The notes beneath the pieces were generated by a model. That model worked only from the letters and a program-made list of their open reading frames with translations. It searched no databases and was not told the DNA's origin. From assembly GCA_941918925.1 (NCBI GenBank), contig OW799237.1:92973015-93037014 (forward strand): 64,000 nt of DNA, read 5' to 3'. This document shows, one piece after another, positions 34,601 to 46,600 of the stretch. The DNA comes from Phyto melanocephala (Eukaryota; Arthropoda; Insecta; Diptera; Rhinophoridae). Position 1 is the first letter of the stretch, and every line of letters begins with the position of its first letter. Both the position numbers and the translations under genes were made by a program.

Positions 34601-37600
34601 TGTTTTAGCTCCAGAAATGAGGAAATTAATTGTGCAGTGTTATCACCATGAAAAACTATCAATGTCGGCTATTGCACAAAAGTTTTCTTGCTCGAAAAAA
34701 ATGGTATTTGGTGCAATTCATTTGTACAATAAGACAAAAAAGTTTGAAACCCCAGCCAGGAAGCCCAGGGCACGAAAGACCACTTCAGCAGAAGATAGAA
34801 CTATTTTTAGAGTCAGTAAGGAACACCCATTCTTGTCTTCGCGTGAAATAAAGGCTGAAATTGGACAGCAAATAAACGCAGAAATATCTACTCGGACAAT
34901 AAGAAGGCGTTTACAAGAGTCGGGACTTCGTGGGTGAATTGCACAAAAAAAAGCCGCATGTGTCAAAAAAAATATTAAGAAGCGGTTGCGGTTTGCAAGA
35001 GAAATGTTAAGAAAAGATCCACGTTACTGGAAAAGAGTTCTCTGGAGCGACGAGTCCAAGTTTAATTTGTTTCAATCAGATGGAAAAACGTATGTGAGAC
35101 GCTCCCCAAACAAACGTTTAGATGCAAGGTACACTGTGAAGACGGTGAAACACGGTGGCGGGTATTTTATGGTCTGGGGTGCCTTTTCTTGGCATGGAGT
35201 TGGTCCAATTGTTCGAATTCAGGGAATAATGGATCAGCATTAAAAATATATAAATAAAAGCATTTTGGAAAATGTAATGGAACCGTATTCTTTCGAGAAT
35301 ATGCCCATTCATTACATTTTCCACCATGACAATGACCCAAAGCACACTTCAAGGTTAGTGAAGCGTTGGCTTTCGGATCAAAATATTGATGTTCTGGACT
35401 GTCCTCCCCAAAGTCCTGATCTCTGCCCAATTAAAAACTTATGGGCAATTGTGAAAAGAGATCTCAAGGACAAAAATCCACGAAATAATGATGAATTGTT
35501 TCAGTTGGTTCAGCAAAGCTGGATAAAAATATCTCTTCAAACATGCCAACGTTTAATACAAAGTTTACCGAAAAGACTAGTGAATGTTTTAAAAAATAAG
35601 GGGTTTTCAACAAAATATTAAAGGATATTTTTAAGGTTTATGTAAATTTTTTTTTGTTGTTTCTAATTATGTGACCACACTAAGATTGCTGTTTTTTAGA
35701 GTTAAGTTAATTTTCTTTAAAATAATATTCGTGAAGTGAAATTTTTTAATTTAAACTTATTGATGATTTGTTACTTTCATATTTCTAGTTATTAGTTTGA
35801 ACTTCGTGGAACTAATTTTTTTAAATATATTAACAAATATATATGCTCTGAAGTCGTTTCTAATTATAAGGCCACCACTGTACGTGAATTTATAATTTTA
35901 CAATGGGATGTTTTTATATATGTATGTTTTTATATGTATGTTCATATGGGATGAATGGTGACACAAACTACTGTTATTGCATGACTACACGTTGTGAAGG
36001 GTATATTAGATTCGGCACGGCCGAATATAGCATTCTTACTTGTTTTTAATGTATTTTTGAGAAAAATAATAAAATAATAAACAATATTATTTAAAAAAAC
36101 ATTAAGTTCAAATAACTATTGTTAATATTTAAAGAAAAAAAAAATGGAAAGAAAGTTAGTATTATGAAATTTATTTTTAACTAAAAGGTTTGATCGTTTT
36201 TTAATCTGATAAAAACAGTTTTTAAAAAATTTGTATTTTGTTACCTCAGATTCTTGGTTTTGCACTTGCTAGACATCTCATATTTTTTAATGTAAAAAAA
36301 AACATACAACCGCCAATTTTAAGACACTTCGTCAGCAACAATTTTGGTGGAAGCTGCCTTTCAGGATTTTATTTATAAAATCAGCTTAAATACAGTAAAC
36401 ATTGAAAATTTATAATCCAAGGTGGCTTACTAAACAAAATGGCGGACAGTATTTGTTTGTCAAGCCCATCAATATGCATATCAAATAAAAAGGCTTGATA
36501 AGCAGATTATACATAACTAACTATGTAAAAATTCAAAATCAAAATTGGCATCGGAAATAACGCAAAATAAAATCTAGGCTAAGCTACGATGTGGTCACTA
36601 TACCTACGTACAAGATGGTGAAGGGTATTATAGGATTCGGCACGGCCGAATATAACATTCTTACTTATTCATAACTAAATATAGTCGCTGTTAAACAAGC
36701 ATTTCTAACTTAAACATAATTTTTTCCTGTTTTGTTCGATTTTTCTTTGAAGCATGTTTGTTAATTTTTTTTAACTATAAATTATTTATTCGTTGCTTTA
36801 CAAGTGCTGAAAACTTATCATAACAGTTTTTCGTTTATTGACAACATACAAGTAATCATTTTGGCGTGCACACTCTTTAATTTTTACAATTTAATTGTAA
36901 TTGACGCCATATATTTAGAACTTCATTAAGTCCAATTTAAGACGATGTAATTGCTTTTACCCGATTAAGTTGTCTGCATATGTTGTCTATTCCAAATCTA
37001 TTTAAAGTTCAATATAATAAATTATTAAGTTCCAGCAGAAAGAGATTTTTAAAATATAACAAAAGGAGACAAGGGTTTTCAATTACCCAACATTTTGAGG
37101 GATTTGAAGTTTGTTTAAACTATTTTTAGGAATTCGCAAAACTTTTATAAAAAAAAAATATTTATAGATTACAGGAAATTTCCATGAATCTGTATTGCTT
37201 AATTTTTTAATTAAGGAATCAAAAAATTTTTACATAAAAAAAATAAGAATTTTTTTTTTAGGTTTTACTATTTTTATTAAAGGGTCCGCCAAATATTTTT
37301 TTTTAAATGCTATAAAAAAAGTGTAGCTTCGGCTGTAGGGCACGTAGCGCTGTCCTGTTAAAGCCAAATGTTGCCAATATCCTCCTCTTCAATTTTTGTG
37401 AACAAAAATTCGTTCAAAACGGCGCGATAACGATCGCCATTGACTGTAACGGCCACTCCTTGCTAATGGCCCAATTATGCCTCTGGATTATTATTATTAT
37501 TAGTTTAGAAATTCATTAAAAAAATTTAGAAACAAAAAACTACAGAATTTTTGGAAACCAATTTCTTTAAAAAGAAATTTTTTTCTTTAATAGAATGCAA

Positions 37601-40600
37601 AATACATTTTATAAAAATATAATTCTTTTAGGTCAATTGAATTTAATGGAAATTTATTTGTAGGAGACAAATTTATGAAATGTTTTCTACAAAAAATAGG
37701 AAATGTATAACAAAATTTCTTACAAAGAGAATGTAACAAAAATTATATATAAAAAGAATATATATTTACATACTAAAAATTTATATTAAACAAAATTTCT
37801 TTTTACAAAACGTAAAAAGTTCAACATTTCTATAAAGGAAGAAAAATAATTTAAAATTTTTTTAAAGATTTTTTTAAATTTTCTCTAAATGATAATGTTA
37901 ATTTATTAATTAACATTAATTTTATGTTTAAAAATTTTTTTCAAAAAATAAAAATGTTCCTGCAAAATAAATTTATAAAAATTTGTTTACACAAAAAGGT
38001 ATCAAATAATTTTTAAATAAAATAAAAACAAAAAAAAATTAAACAAAAAATTTTCTACTGCAAAAAATTAAACAAAACAAAATTTAAAGAAAATCTTTCT
38101 ATAGAAAAAAATTAAACAAAAAATTTTCTATAGAAAAAATGTAACGAAAAATTTTTTTCCGGAAAAAATTAAACGCAAATTTTTCTTTAAAACAAATTAA
38201 ACAAAAATTCAAAATATATTAACAAAAAATTATCTACTAAAAAAAGTTTAATAAAAGTTTTTCTATAAAAAAAAATAACAAAAAGTTTTCTATAAAAATT
38301 ATTTGAAAAAAAAACTTTTTCTACAAAAAACATTAAACGACGAATTTTTTATAAAAAAAATTAAACAAAAATGATTCTATAGAAAAAAAATTTAAAAAAT
38401 TTTTTATAGAATTTTTCTAAAAAAAAATAATTTTATGGAATTTTTTCTTAAACAAATTTTATGAAATTTCCTAAGAAAAAAATTTTTGTTTAATTTTTTT
38501 ATAGAAATAGTTTTAACGAATATTCTTCTTAAACACAAATTTAGTTAAAATTGTTTAATAAAAAAATTACAAAATTTTTGTACAAAAAAAATTAACAAAA
38601 TTTTTTTATAGAAAAAAATATCCACAACAAAAAAATTTCCCAAATTTTTATTGTACAAATATGGGTTTTATGAAAATATTAAAAATGTTCTTTATATTTT
38701 TTGCCGGTACAGCAATTCTAAACGTGATACAAGTACATTTTTTTTAAAATATTAATATTATGATTGTGTTTGATTTTAATATTAACTAAAATTATTCCAG
38801 CTCAAGGTCTTTTTAAAAGTTTAAATAATATCTCTAATTTTTATTAATTCTTCCAATATTTCGCTACTCCATTGTGTAGCATCGTCAGGAAATATTTGTT
38901 TTGAGTTTTTATAAAAATTTTTTGTTTGAAAAAATAATAATTTGTTTGATTTTTAAAATTCTCAACAAATTCATAACTATAGCCAAGAATAATTAGTCTG
39001 GTGGGAATGATAAAGTAATTCAAACATTTAAATGGCCTTGATAAAATGAACTTGCTGCTTAAATGCTATTTATCTACAAATAGAACAAAAAATACACATT
39101 CATATAGAGAAAATTTTTTCAGTGAAAACTGAATTGTTTAAAAAACTATGCCTTATTACACAAATAATTAAATGAAAGAACCATGTTTTAGATTTTTTTT
39201 TATATTAAATATTAATGATTCGTATGTGAAGTAGAGAGTGCCTTAGATAAAATTCTTAGAGTAGGCACGCACGACAGTCTTGAATAAGAAAACTAAACAT
39301 GAGTTTTGTAAAAACATCATAATATGACAACAGCTGGCGACAATCTATATATATAAAAGTGAAACTCTGTGTGTGTGTGTGTGTGTTAGCTATAAACTCC
39401 GAAACTGTAAAACCGATCGGACTCAAACTTTGGCAAGTTGTTGTACACATACCAGGGAGTGTTTAATGGTGGAAAAAAGTGGGCGGGGCCACGCCCATAA
39501 AAATTAGTTATCAGTTTTAGCTACTTGCACTTGACCGATTTTTCTGAAACTTTGCACATATATCGAGCTGTCATGACTAAATAATTTCGAGATAAGAAAA
39601 GTGGGCGGGGCTACGCCCCTAAAAAATTTTTAATTTTGAGGAACTTGCACTGGACCGATTTTTATGAAACTTTGCACACATACTAAGCTGTCACAACCAT
39701 ATAATTTCGTGATTAGAAAAGTGGGCGGGGCCACGCCCAAAAAAAAGTTTATAGTTTTGAGGTACTTGCACCAGACCGATTTTTCTGAAACTTTGCACAC
39801 ATATCGAGCTGTCATGGCTAAATAATTTCGTGATTAGAATAGTGGGCAGTGCCACGCCCATAAAAAAAGGTATCATTTTGAGGTACTTGCACTGGACCGA
39901 TTATTCTGAAACTTTGCGCACATATTGAGCTGTTATGACTTTACAATTTCGTGATTAGAAAAGTGGGCAGGGCCACGCCCATAAAAACAATTATAATTTT
40001 GAGGTACTTGCACTGGTCCGATTCTTCTGAAACTTTGCACACATATTGAGCTGTTACGACTTTACAATGATTACAATGATTAGAAAAGTGGGCAATGCCA
40101 CGCCCATAAAAAAATTATAATTTTTAGGTTTTTGCACTTGATATTCAATTTCGATTCATTAAGGGGCGTAGCAACGCGCGCCGGGTTTGGCTAGTGTTCC
40201 TTTAAAAAAGGAAATTATTGAAATTGATTTTATAAACCAAAATGAAATCGTTCCCCTTCTTAAAGAGTATTATGAAATGTCATAACTAATAAAAAAAAAA
40301 CATAACGAAACCAATTAAAAAAAATAATGCAAATTATGGTTAAAGGGGGGACAAGTAATTTTAAATATATGAAAAATCTTAAAAAAAATATGTTTTCTAA
40401 AATTACAACTCTTAAAATGTTGTTCATCAACACATTATAAATAAATTTTATGTAAATGTTCAAATAAAAGGGCTACAAAATTTTTAAATTTGTAAAAGAA
40501 AAATGTCTGCTTAACATGTGTTTTTGTTTTTGGGACTAAAAACCTAGATTTTCATTTAATTTTTTTTTCCAATGACCTAAACATTTCTTTTTGTTAATTT

Positions 40601-43600
40601 AATTGCTTCAAATAAAACTTACATCAAAGAAATGCGGTCTTAAACGTCCAATCGAATATTTCGCAATATCAGTTGTCAATTGACTGACAGCAGCTCCGAA
40701 GCCAAAAATGCCGACCTTTTTGTAACATTCCACCATCCAGTCGGGTATTTCGTATTCCATAAAAACATATCGTCTAGTCGTCGCATTGCCATTCGAAAGT
40801 TTTTCCTGATTTTTTGACTGTATAATTTCAACAATTAGTATCTGAAATATTTAAAAATTAAATAAAAATTAAAAAATAATATTAAAAGATTTAGCAAGAT
40901 TTATTATGAAAGTAAATGGTTTTTTTTTGTAGTGTAATAAACAATAATCTCTGGCTATAATCAGTCCCGCAACTACCAGACTAACAAGCTGCTTACTAGT
41001 CTACCGGTCTTACTTCATAGTCACCCTACCCAGACCACCTAAATGCTTTAAAAAATTTGTTTTTATATTTTTTTATTTTAAGTGTTATTCGAATATTTTA
41101 CATTACAAGTTACAATTAATTACTCTGGATTGAAGCAAAATTAAATGAAATATAATAAATAAATACAATTAACACAGACTTATCTCTTTCGAGTGAAGAG
41201 GATTTAATGTAGAAGCACGTAAATTTAATAATTCTTGTCTTAACAACAACCAAAACTTATCTTCAATAGTTCTGGCAGCTATAAAACAAACTAAGAAAAA
41301 CTAGAAAAAACGAATAAATTGGTTTCCCGTCTAAATAAATTGTCCACAGTTACATTACGGTGTATTTTCGGCCCTAGGGTCCAAATAACGGGATTCGATC
41401 ACGATCGAAATTTTACTCGAACGATCGAGTTCGCTGTGCTTTAGGTATAAAGATTCTACTAAGAATTTTCAAATTTCGATCACGTTCGAATGCCGTAATT
41501 TGCCCTCTGAGTTTTCTGTCCACCAGTAAAAAAATTGACATGTTAAAGCTTTCATTCATAAATTGTAGTAAAAAGCAAAAATATATACAAGAATATAAGT
41601 TCCAAATTAGCTACTTGTATCTGAGCATTTTTCAGAAATTTGATAATAAGCTAAATGTGCTTAATTTTGTTGGTATTATGTGACAAGATGTAATCTAACA
41701 TTAATTTTTAATACAAGAATTGAGTTTTGAAATTCAGCGCCTTATAAACATTTGGCATTTTAACAAGACGGTGCCACACGGCACGCCATACCATGAACCT
41801 ATTGAGTGGCGAGTTTGCTAAAAAAAAATAATTTCCATTTTGGAGTAATATATTGGCCGCCACTAAACTATTTTATACGGGGATACGTAAAGTACAAATT
41901 CCAGCCCTGAAAGGCAAATGTTATAGGTGCCATTAGTGAGATAGTGGTCAAAATGCTAGAAAAACAATAATAAAATAAGAGTTCACCACCTAAGGCGTAG
42001 TCACGGGCAACATTCATATGAAATAATCTTAAAAAGCCAATGGCAGTTTTTAATTTATCGCCCTAAACTAATATTCTATTCACTTTAGCACATTTTTAGT
42101 GTTTTTTTTTGTTTTTTGATTTAAAAAAATTTTAAACGGTAAAAAAATCGGATGGTATTATGTAAACAAAAGTTTTAGCGCAACGAAATATAAGAACAAA
42201 AGAAACTAAAAAGTAAAATGAGATTATATCAAGTTACTGCCGTGGTTTTAATTATGGTCCAGTTGTGGACGTTAATCTGTTTTAGAATTAAATTCTTTAA
42301 ATGGAATTATGCCAAACTTTCGAAGGCATCCCAGCAAAAACTAGGTAATGAATTACGCTTACTAAACAACATACTTTTCAATGACTATTACATATAGTCT
42401 GCTTTACTAAGAAGTATTTTAGAAATGACTTGATTTAAAATGTGATACGTAAGTTCTTATTTTCATTTTCTTAGATACACACACAATACAAAAAAGTTTT
42501 GAACCGAAAAAAACTGCATGCTTCTGTGGCGGCTCATGAATCACAAAAAAGTACGGCGGCTGCTGCAAAGCCGGTTGACTTCGCTTTTTGCGCACAGCCT
42601 ATGGTAGTTGTCGAAGTACTCAACGTACGTCAAAAGTTTGTCAACTTTCGTACTTTGCGTTGACGGAGACGTACTGAATGTGACAACACTCATAAGAAAA
42701 TATGTATTTTAACTTAGTTGTCAGTTGAAAAAGTTGAAGTTTGATGGACGACGGATTCATTGTGCCCCAGCCTTAAGTACTTTCCTCCAATGACATCGCC
42801 ATGTTAACATAATGGGTTTACATGCCAAATTGTAAGTAGTTAAGAACAGTTTTTATGTACATTCAACTCATTACTTTGTAATGTGTTTTTTTGCAGGGAT
42901 TGCAAATTAATTCTCTTTATAATGAGTTATAATTTAAAAAAATTTGTTTTTAAGAAATTTTTAGTCATTGAAAAAATTTCCTCAATTTGTTTAACATGAT
43001 AAATATCTGTGGCATTCAGGAGAAACTGCTTATGTCTGTTTTGTTTTAATAGTTTTTCAGCCCTTAAAATTTTTCAGTTGATTTTTATAAATTGATTACC
43101 TTTAAAATAAAGACTGTAATATGAATTTCGCGCTTTATAATTTAAGGATCATATCAGTTTTCGTAAATACACTAAAAATATAAGTTAAATTAGGTTATTA
43201 TTCCAATGATATTGTTCATTAAAAACGCTATAACTTTATGTTAAGTTGTACGAAATAAAAATAAATTTGCCTAAGTGTTCTTTCAAGCTGCGGAATTGCT
43301 ATTTGTGTTATTATCTCAATTTTAGCTTATGTCAACTTAAGCAGTTATTCCTTTATACCACAGATATAATGTAATATTTTTTTTTGTTTAGATGAAACTT
43401 ATTGGAAAAATTTTAACACGGTTTTAACAGATAAACAGACAGGCGGACATTACACATATAACACGAAATATTTAAGAAGATTTAAAGATTGTTGTAAAGC
43501 TATGCTTTGTAAGCCTTAAAAAACCATAATACCCTTTTCACTTAAATATATTGGCGTAAAGTAAAGAAAAATTTTTAAATTTCGCATTGTTTTATTGAAT

Positions 43601-46600
43601 GTTTGTAAAAAAGTATTCTGGCATTTAACTCAAATTTGCCATTTTACGCCATATCAAAAAGTCAATGCTAATGACAAACGTAAGCCAATCAAGAGGGTGT
43701 TATTTCTCTAAAGAACTGGATAATTAAACAATCTGTTTTTGTTTAACATTTCCCCCTTATTCTTGTTGACGTTTAAAGTTTTAATATTGTTGTTGCAATA
43801 AAAGCCTAAAAGCTTGCGAATGGTGTCAATATTTACCATAAATTTAAGATCACTGCGCTATATTGAAACACTTGTTTAAAATTAAAAAAAAATAAATAAA
43901 TTTAATAGTATGTAAGAGTGTTAAACACATGGGATGAAATAAAACAATTGACCTAAATTTTATAAATTGTATTTTGAATTTCTTTATCATTTATCTTCAA
44001 TCGTTTTCAAGTAAAAAACATTAAAAAAACAATCGCTTTTATTATATTTGAGCTCTGTTTCTTTGCACTTTTTTTATTTTTTTATTAAACATTTATATAA
44101 GTATATTCTCACAAATTTTCTATATGAAAGAAATCGAAAAAATCTGGGAATAATAAAAATGAATTGCGATTTTTTTATGAAAAAGAAAAAAAAAACAATT
44201 TGCAAACAAATCACATTTGCCTTAAAATCTATTTTTTATAAGTTTAATTGAAATGTTATTTATGTCTCTATAATACTACATACATTGCTCATTAGATCGT
44301 ACCGGAAAAAAGTAGTTCGGGGTACACAATTGTTAGGTGATTTTCAAAAATTTTAAACATTTTTAGTTATATGTATGTAGTTTTTACAATAGGATATTAA
44401 AGTGTAAAATATCGAGATTTTTGTATGGTGGGGAAACATTTTTTGTTCTTAAGTCCGGTGTCTTAAAAAGTGTTTTCAAAGGGAGTGCTCCACATTTGGC
44501 AACAAAAAAGATAAAAAAATTAACAAAATTATCGGAAAACTTTTTAACAAAGGTTTCATTATTTATTGAAACATTTAATATCTAATTTTAGAGTGGTTAA
44601 TTACGGTATTAAAAAAATGGGGTCTAGTGAGTGCATACCAGAACGGGTTATTAATTTCATTAAATGGCCTTTATGGCTTAATTACCATTAAAATTGCGTT
44701 TAAAGATGCTCACCCACAAAAAATAATGTGGGGATATATATTTATTTTGTCATTCCATTTGTAACACATCGAAATATTCATTCATCGAAAGTTTCATTTT
44801 AGCATGATCTACCTATGTCCATCCGTCCTTCCGTATGTCCGTTGTTGCATTATGATAAAATAGTTATACTGCGTGACCCAAAACTATCGAAGGGCTTTGA
44901 ATTGCTTATAACTTTTTTATTATAATTTTTTTTTCTTTAATTTTCAGTATTTTGTAAAGAAGACTTGGGTAATTTAAAATGGAGCAGTACTCAATTAAAC
45001 AACGATCCCAAATTGTTGAGCTTTATTTTTCAAATCAACGTTCCATTGTTTTGACTCAGCGTGCATATCGTCGTTATTTTAATGTGCGGGTTGGAACCTT
45101 AGAGTCAACAATAAACCGTCTGATTGCAAATTTTCGACAAGGGACAGTAGGTTAGGTTAGGTTGAAAAGGAGGGGTATAAAAGCCCAAGCCCATGACAGG
45201 TATACACCTATGCCCAGTTGGCATGTTGTGCGCTCCATGTGGAAAACGGAATTCCCAAACAAAAAATCATAAACATAATTTCCCATAAATAACGGACTAG
45301 TCCAAGAAACCAGTCCCCTCAATGTAACGCCTTATGGATCTCCAGTTCGAGTTCCCCAGGTATTCCAAGTTCGGCATTATCTCACTCTTGCATTGCAAAA
45401 CGTTCCGGGATTCAACTTTCTCCTTTCTCAATGTCTTAATCACTGATTGGCTATCCGTAAAGATACGAATCGGAGTTTCGCTATTCGTTTCCTTTATCCA
45501 TTTAATTCCTTCCGTAATCGCCATGATCTCAGCCTGAAAAATAGTGTTGTGATCTGGTAGACGGAAGTATTTGCCTCTATTTCGGCTTATGTCGTATAAG
45601 CCCATTCCAGTTTGGTCACCAATCTTTGAACCGTCTGTGTAAAGATCGATTCCGTGGGTGTTTCCCATCCTGATTATCTCATCCCATTCTCCCTCTTCCG
45701 GTATAATGGTGATGCAGTTAATATTCTCATATCTCATCGGGATTTTATCACATGTTAATTTCGTAATATTTACCATCGGTAAGATATCCGTTATTCTTTG
45801 GTATCTGGTCTTATGTTCTCTTATAAGCCACTCATCTATTGCCATTAATCTTGTGGCAGCTAAGGCCGCTTCATATTTTACCTGTATCTCAATAGGCCAA
45901 ATGGAAAATATATTCTCAATGGCCATTGTCGATGTGGTCCTCATGGCACCGCAAATACTAATGCAGCACTGTCTCTGAATCTTTTGAAGAGGTTTTATAT
46001 TCACCTTCTTCTCTAAGGATGTCCACCACACTAACGAAGCGTACGTAATTGTAGGCCGCAGTACACTCGTATATAGCCAATGTGTCATCCTTGGGCTTAA
46101 GCCCCATTTTGAGCCAATCACTCTTCTGCAGAGGGCCCATATTCTTTGAGCTCTCTCCACTTTACATTCAATGTGGTCCTTCCAGGATAGTCTCCAATCA
46201 AGTACTATTCCTAGGTATTTGACCTTTTTATCAATCTTAATTGTCTTATTCCGAAAGATGGGATAGCTATGCACCGGTATCTTCCTCTTTCTCGTAAACA
46301 AACAGATTTCTGTCTTTTCCGGGTTGACATTGAGCCATCGCTCCTTCGCCCAGTTATAGGATATATTCAAAGCCTCCATTGCTCTCATACATAAAGAATT
46401 TGGATTCGTCCCCCTGATCAGTATCGCAATATCATCTGCGTAACAGATAGGCTTGAATCCCTCGTTCGATAGAATCCTCAGTAGACTATGTATGGTAGTT
46501 ACCCAAAATAATGGAGATAAAATACCTCCCTGCGGGGTTCCTCGACATACTTTGTCCCTTCTTCTTACTCCATTTGCCTCATTTGTCACAAGGGACAGTA

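Larger units (their letters stand above)
33639..36044 (+). mobile_element. Mini-me-like copy hosting a Tc1 element
   Basis: The usual start TATACCCTTCACACAGTG and end ACGTTGTGAAGGGTATATTAGATTC, with the hairpin and CTTACTTG, are separated by the Tc1 insertion at 34283-35880. Without that insert the copy is about 800 bp. The insertion point lies in the ACATACATACGTGAATTT motif just after the poly-T tract, at a TA. Confidence 0.85.

Noticed and set aside
40955..41035. Possible diverged SINE (ACTAACAAGCTGCTTACTAG region)
   Set aside because: Some box A-like resemblance in reverse, but no box B and no tail; too weak to list as a feature.
42860..44280. Search for CRISPR arrays, operons or phage-like genes
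   Set aside because: The window is eukaryotic; no regularly spaced unique-spacer array, ribosome binding site or bacterial gene cluster was seen here or elsewhere.
45150..45165. GGTTAGGTTAGG as insect telomere-type repeat (also 17659)
   Set aside because: Two units only, and both occurrences are the 3' terminus of the LINE and its SINE, which explains them fully.
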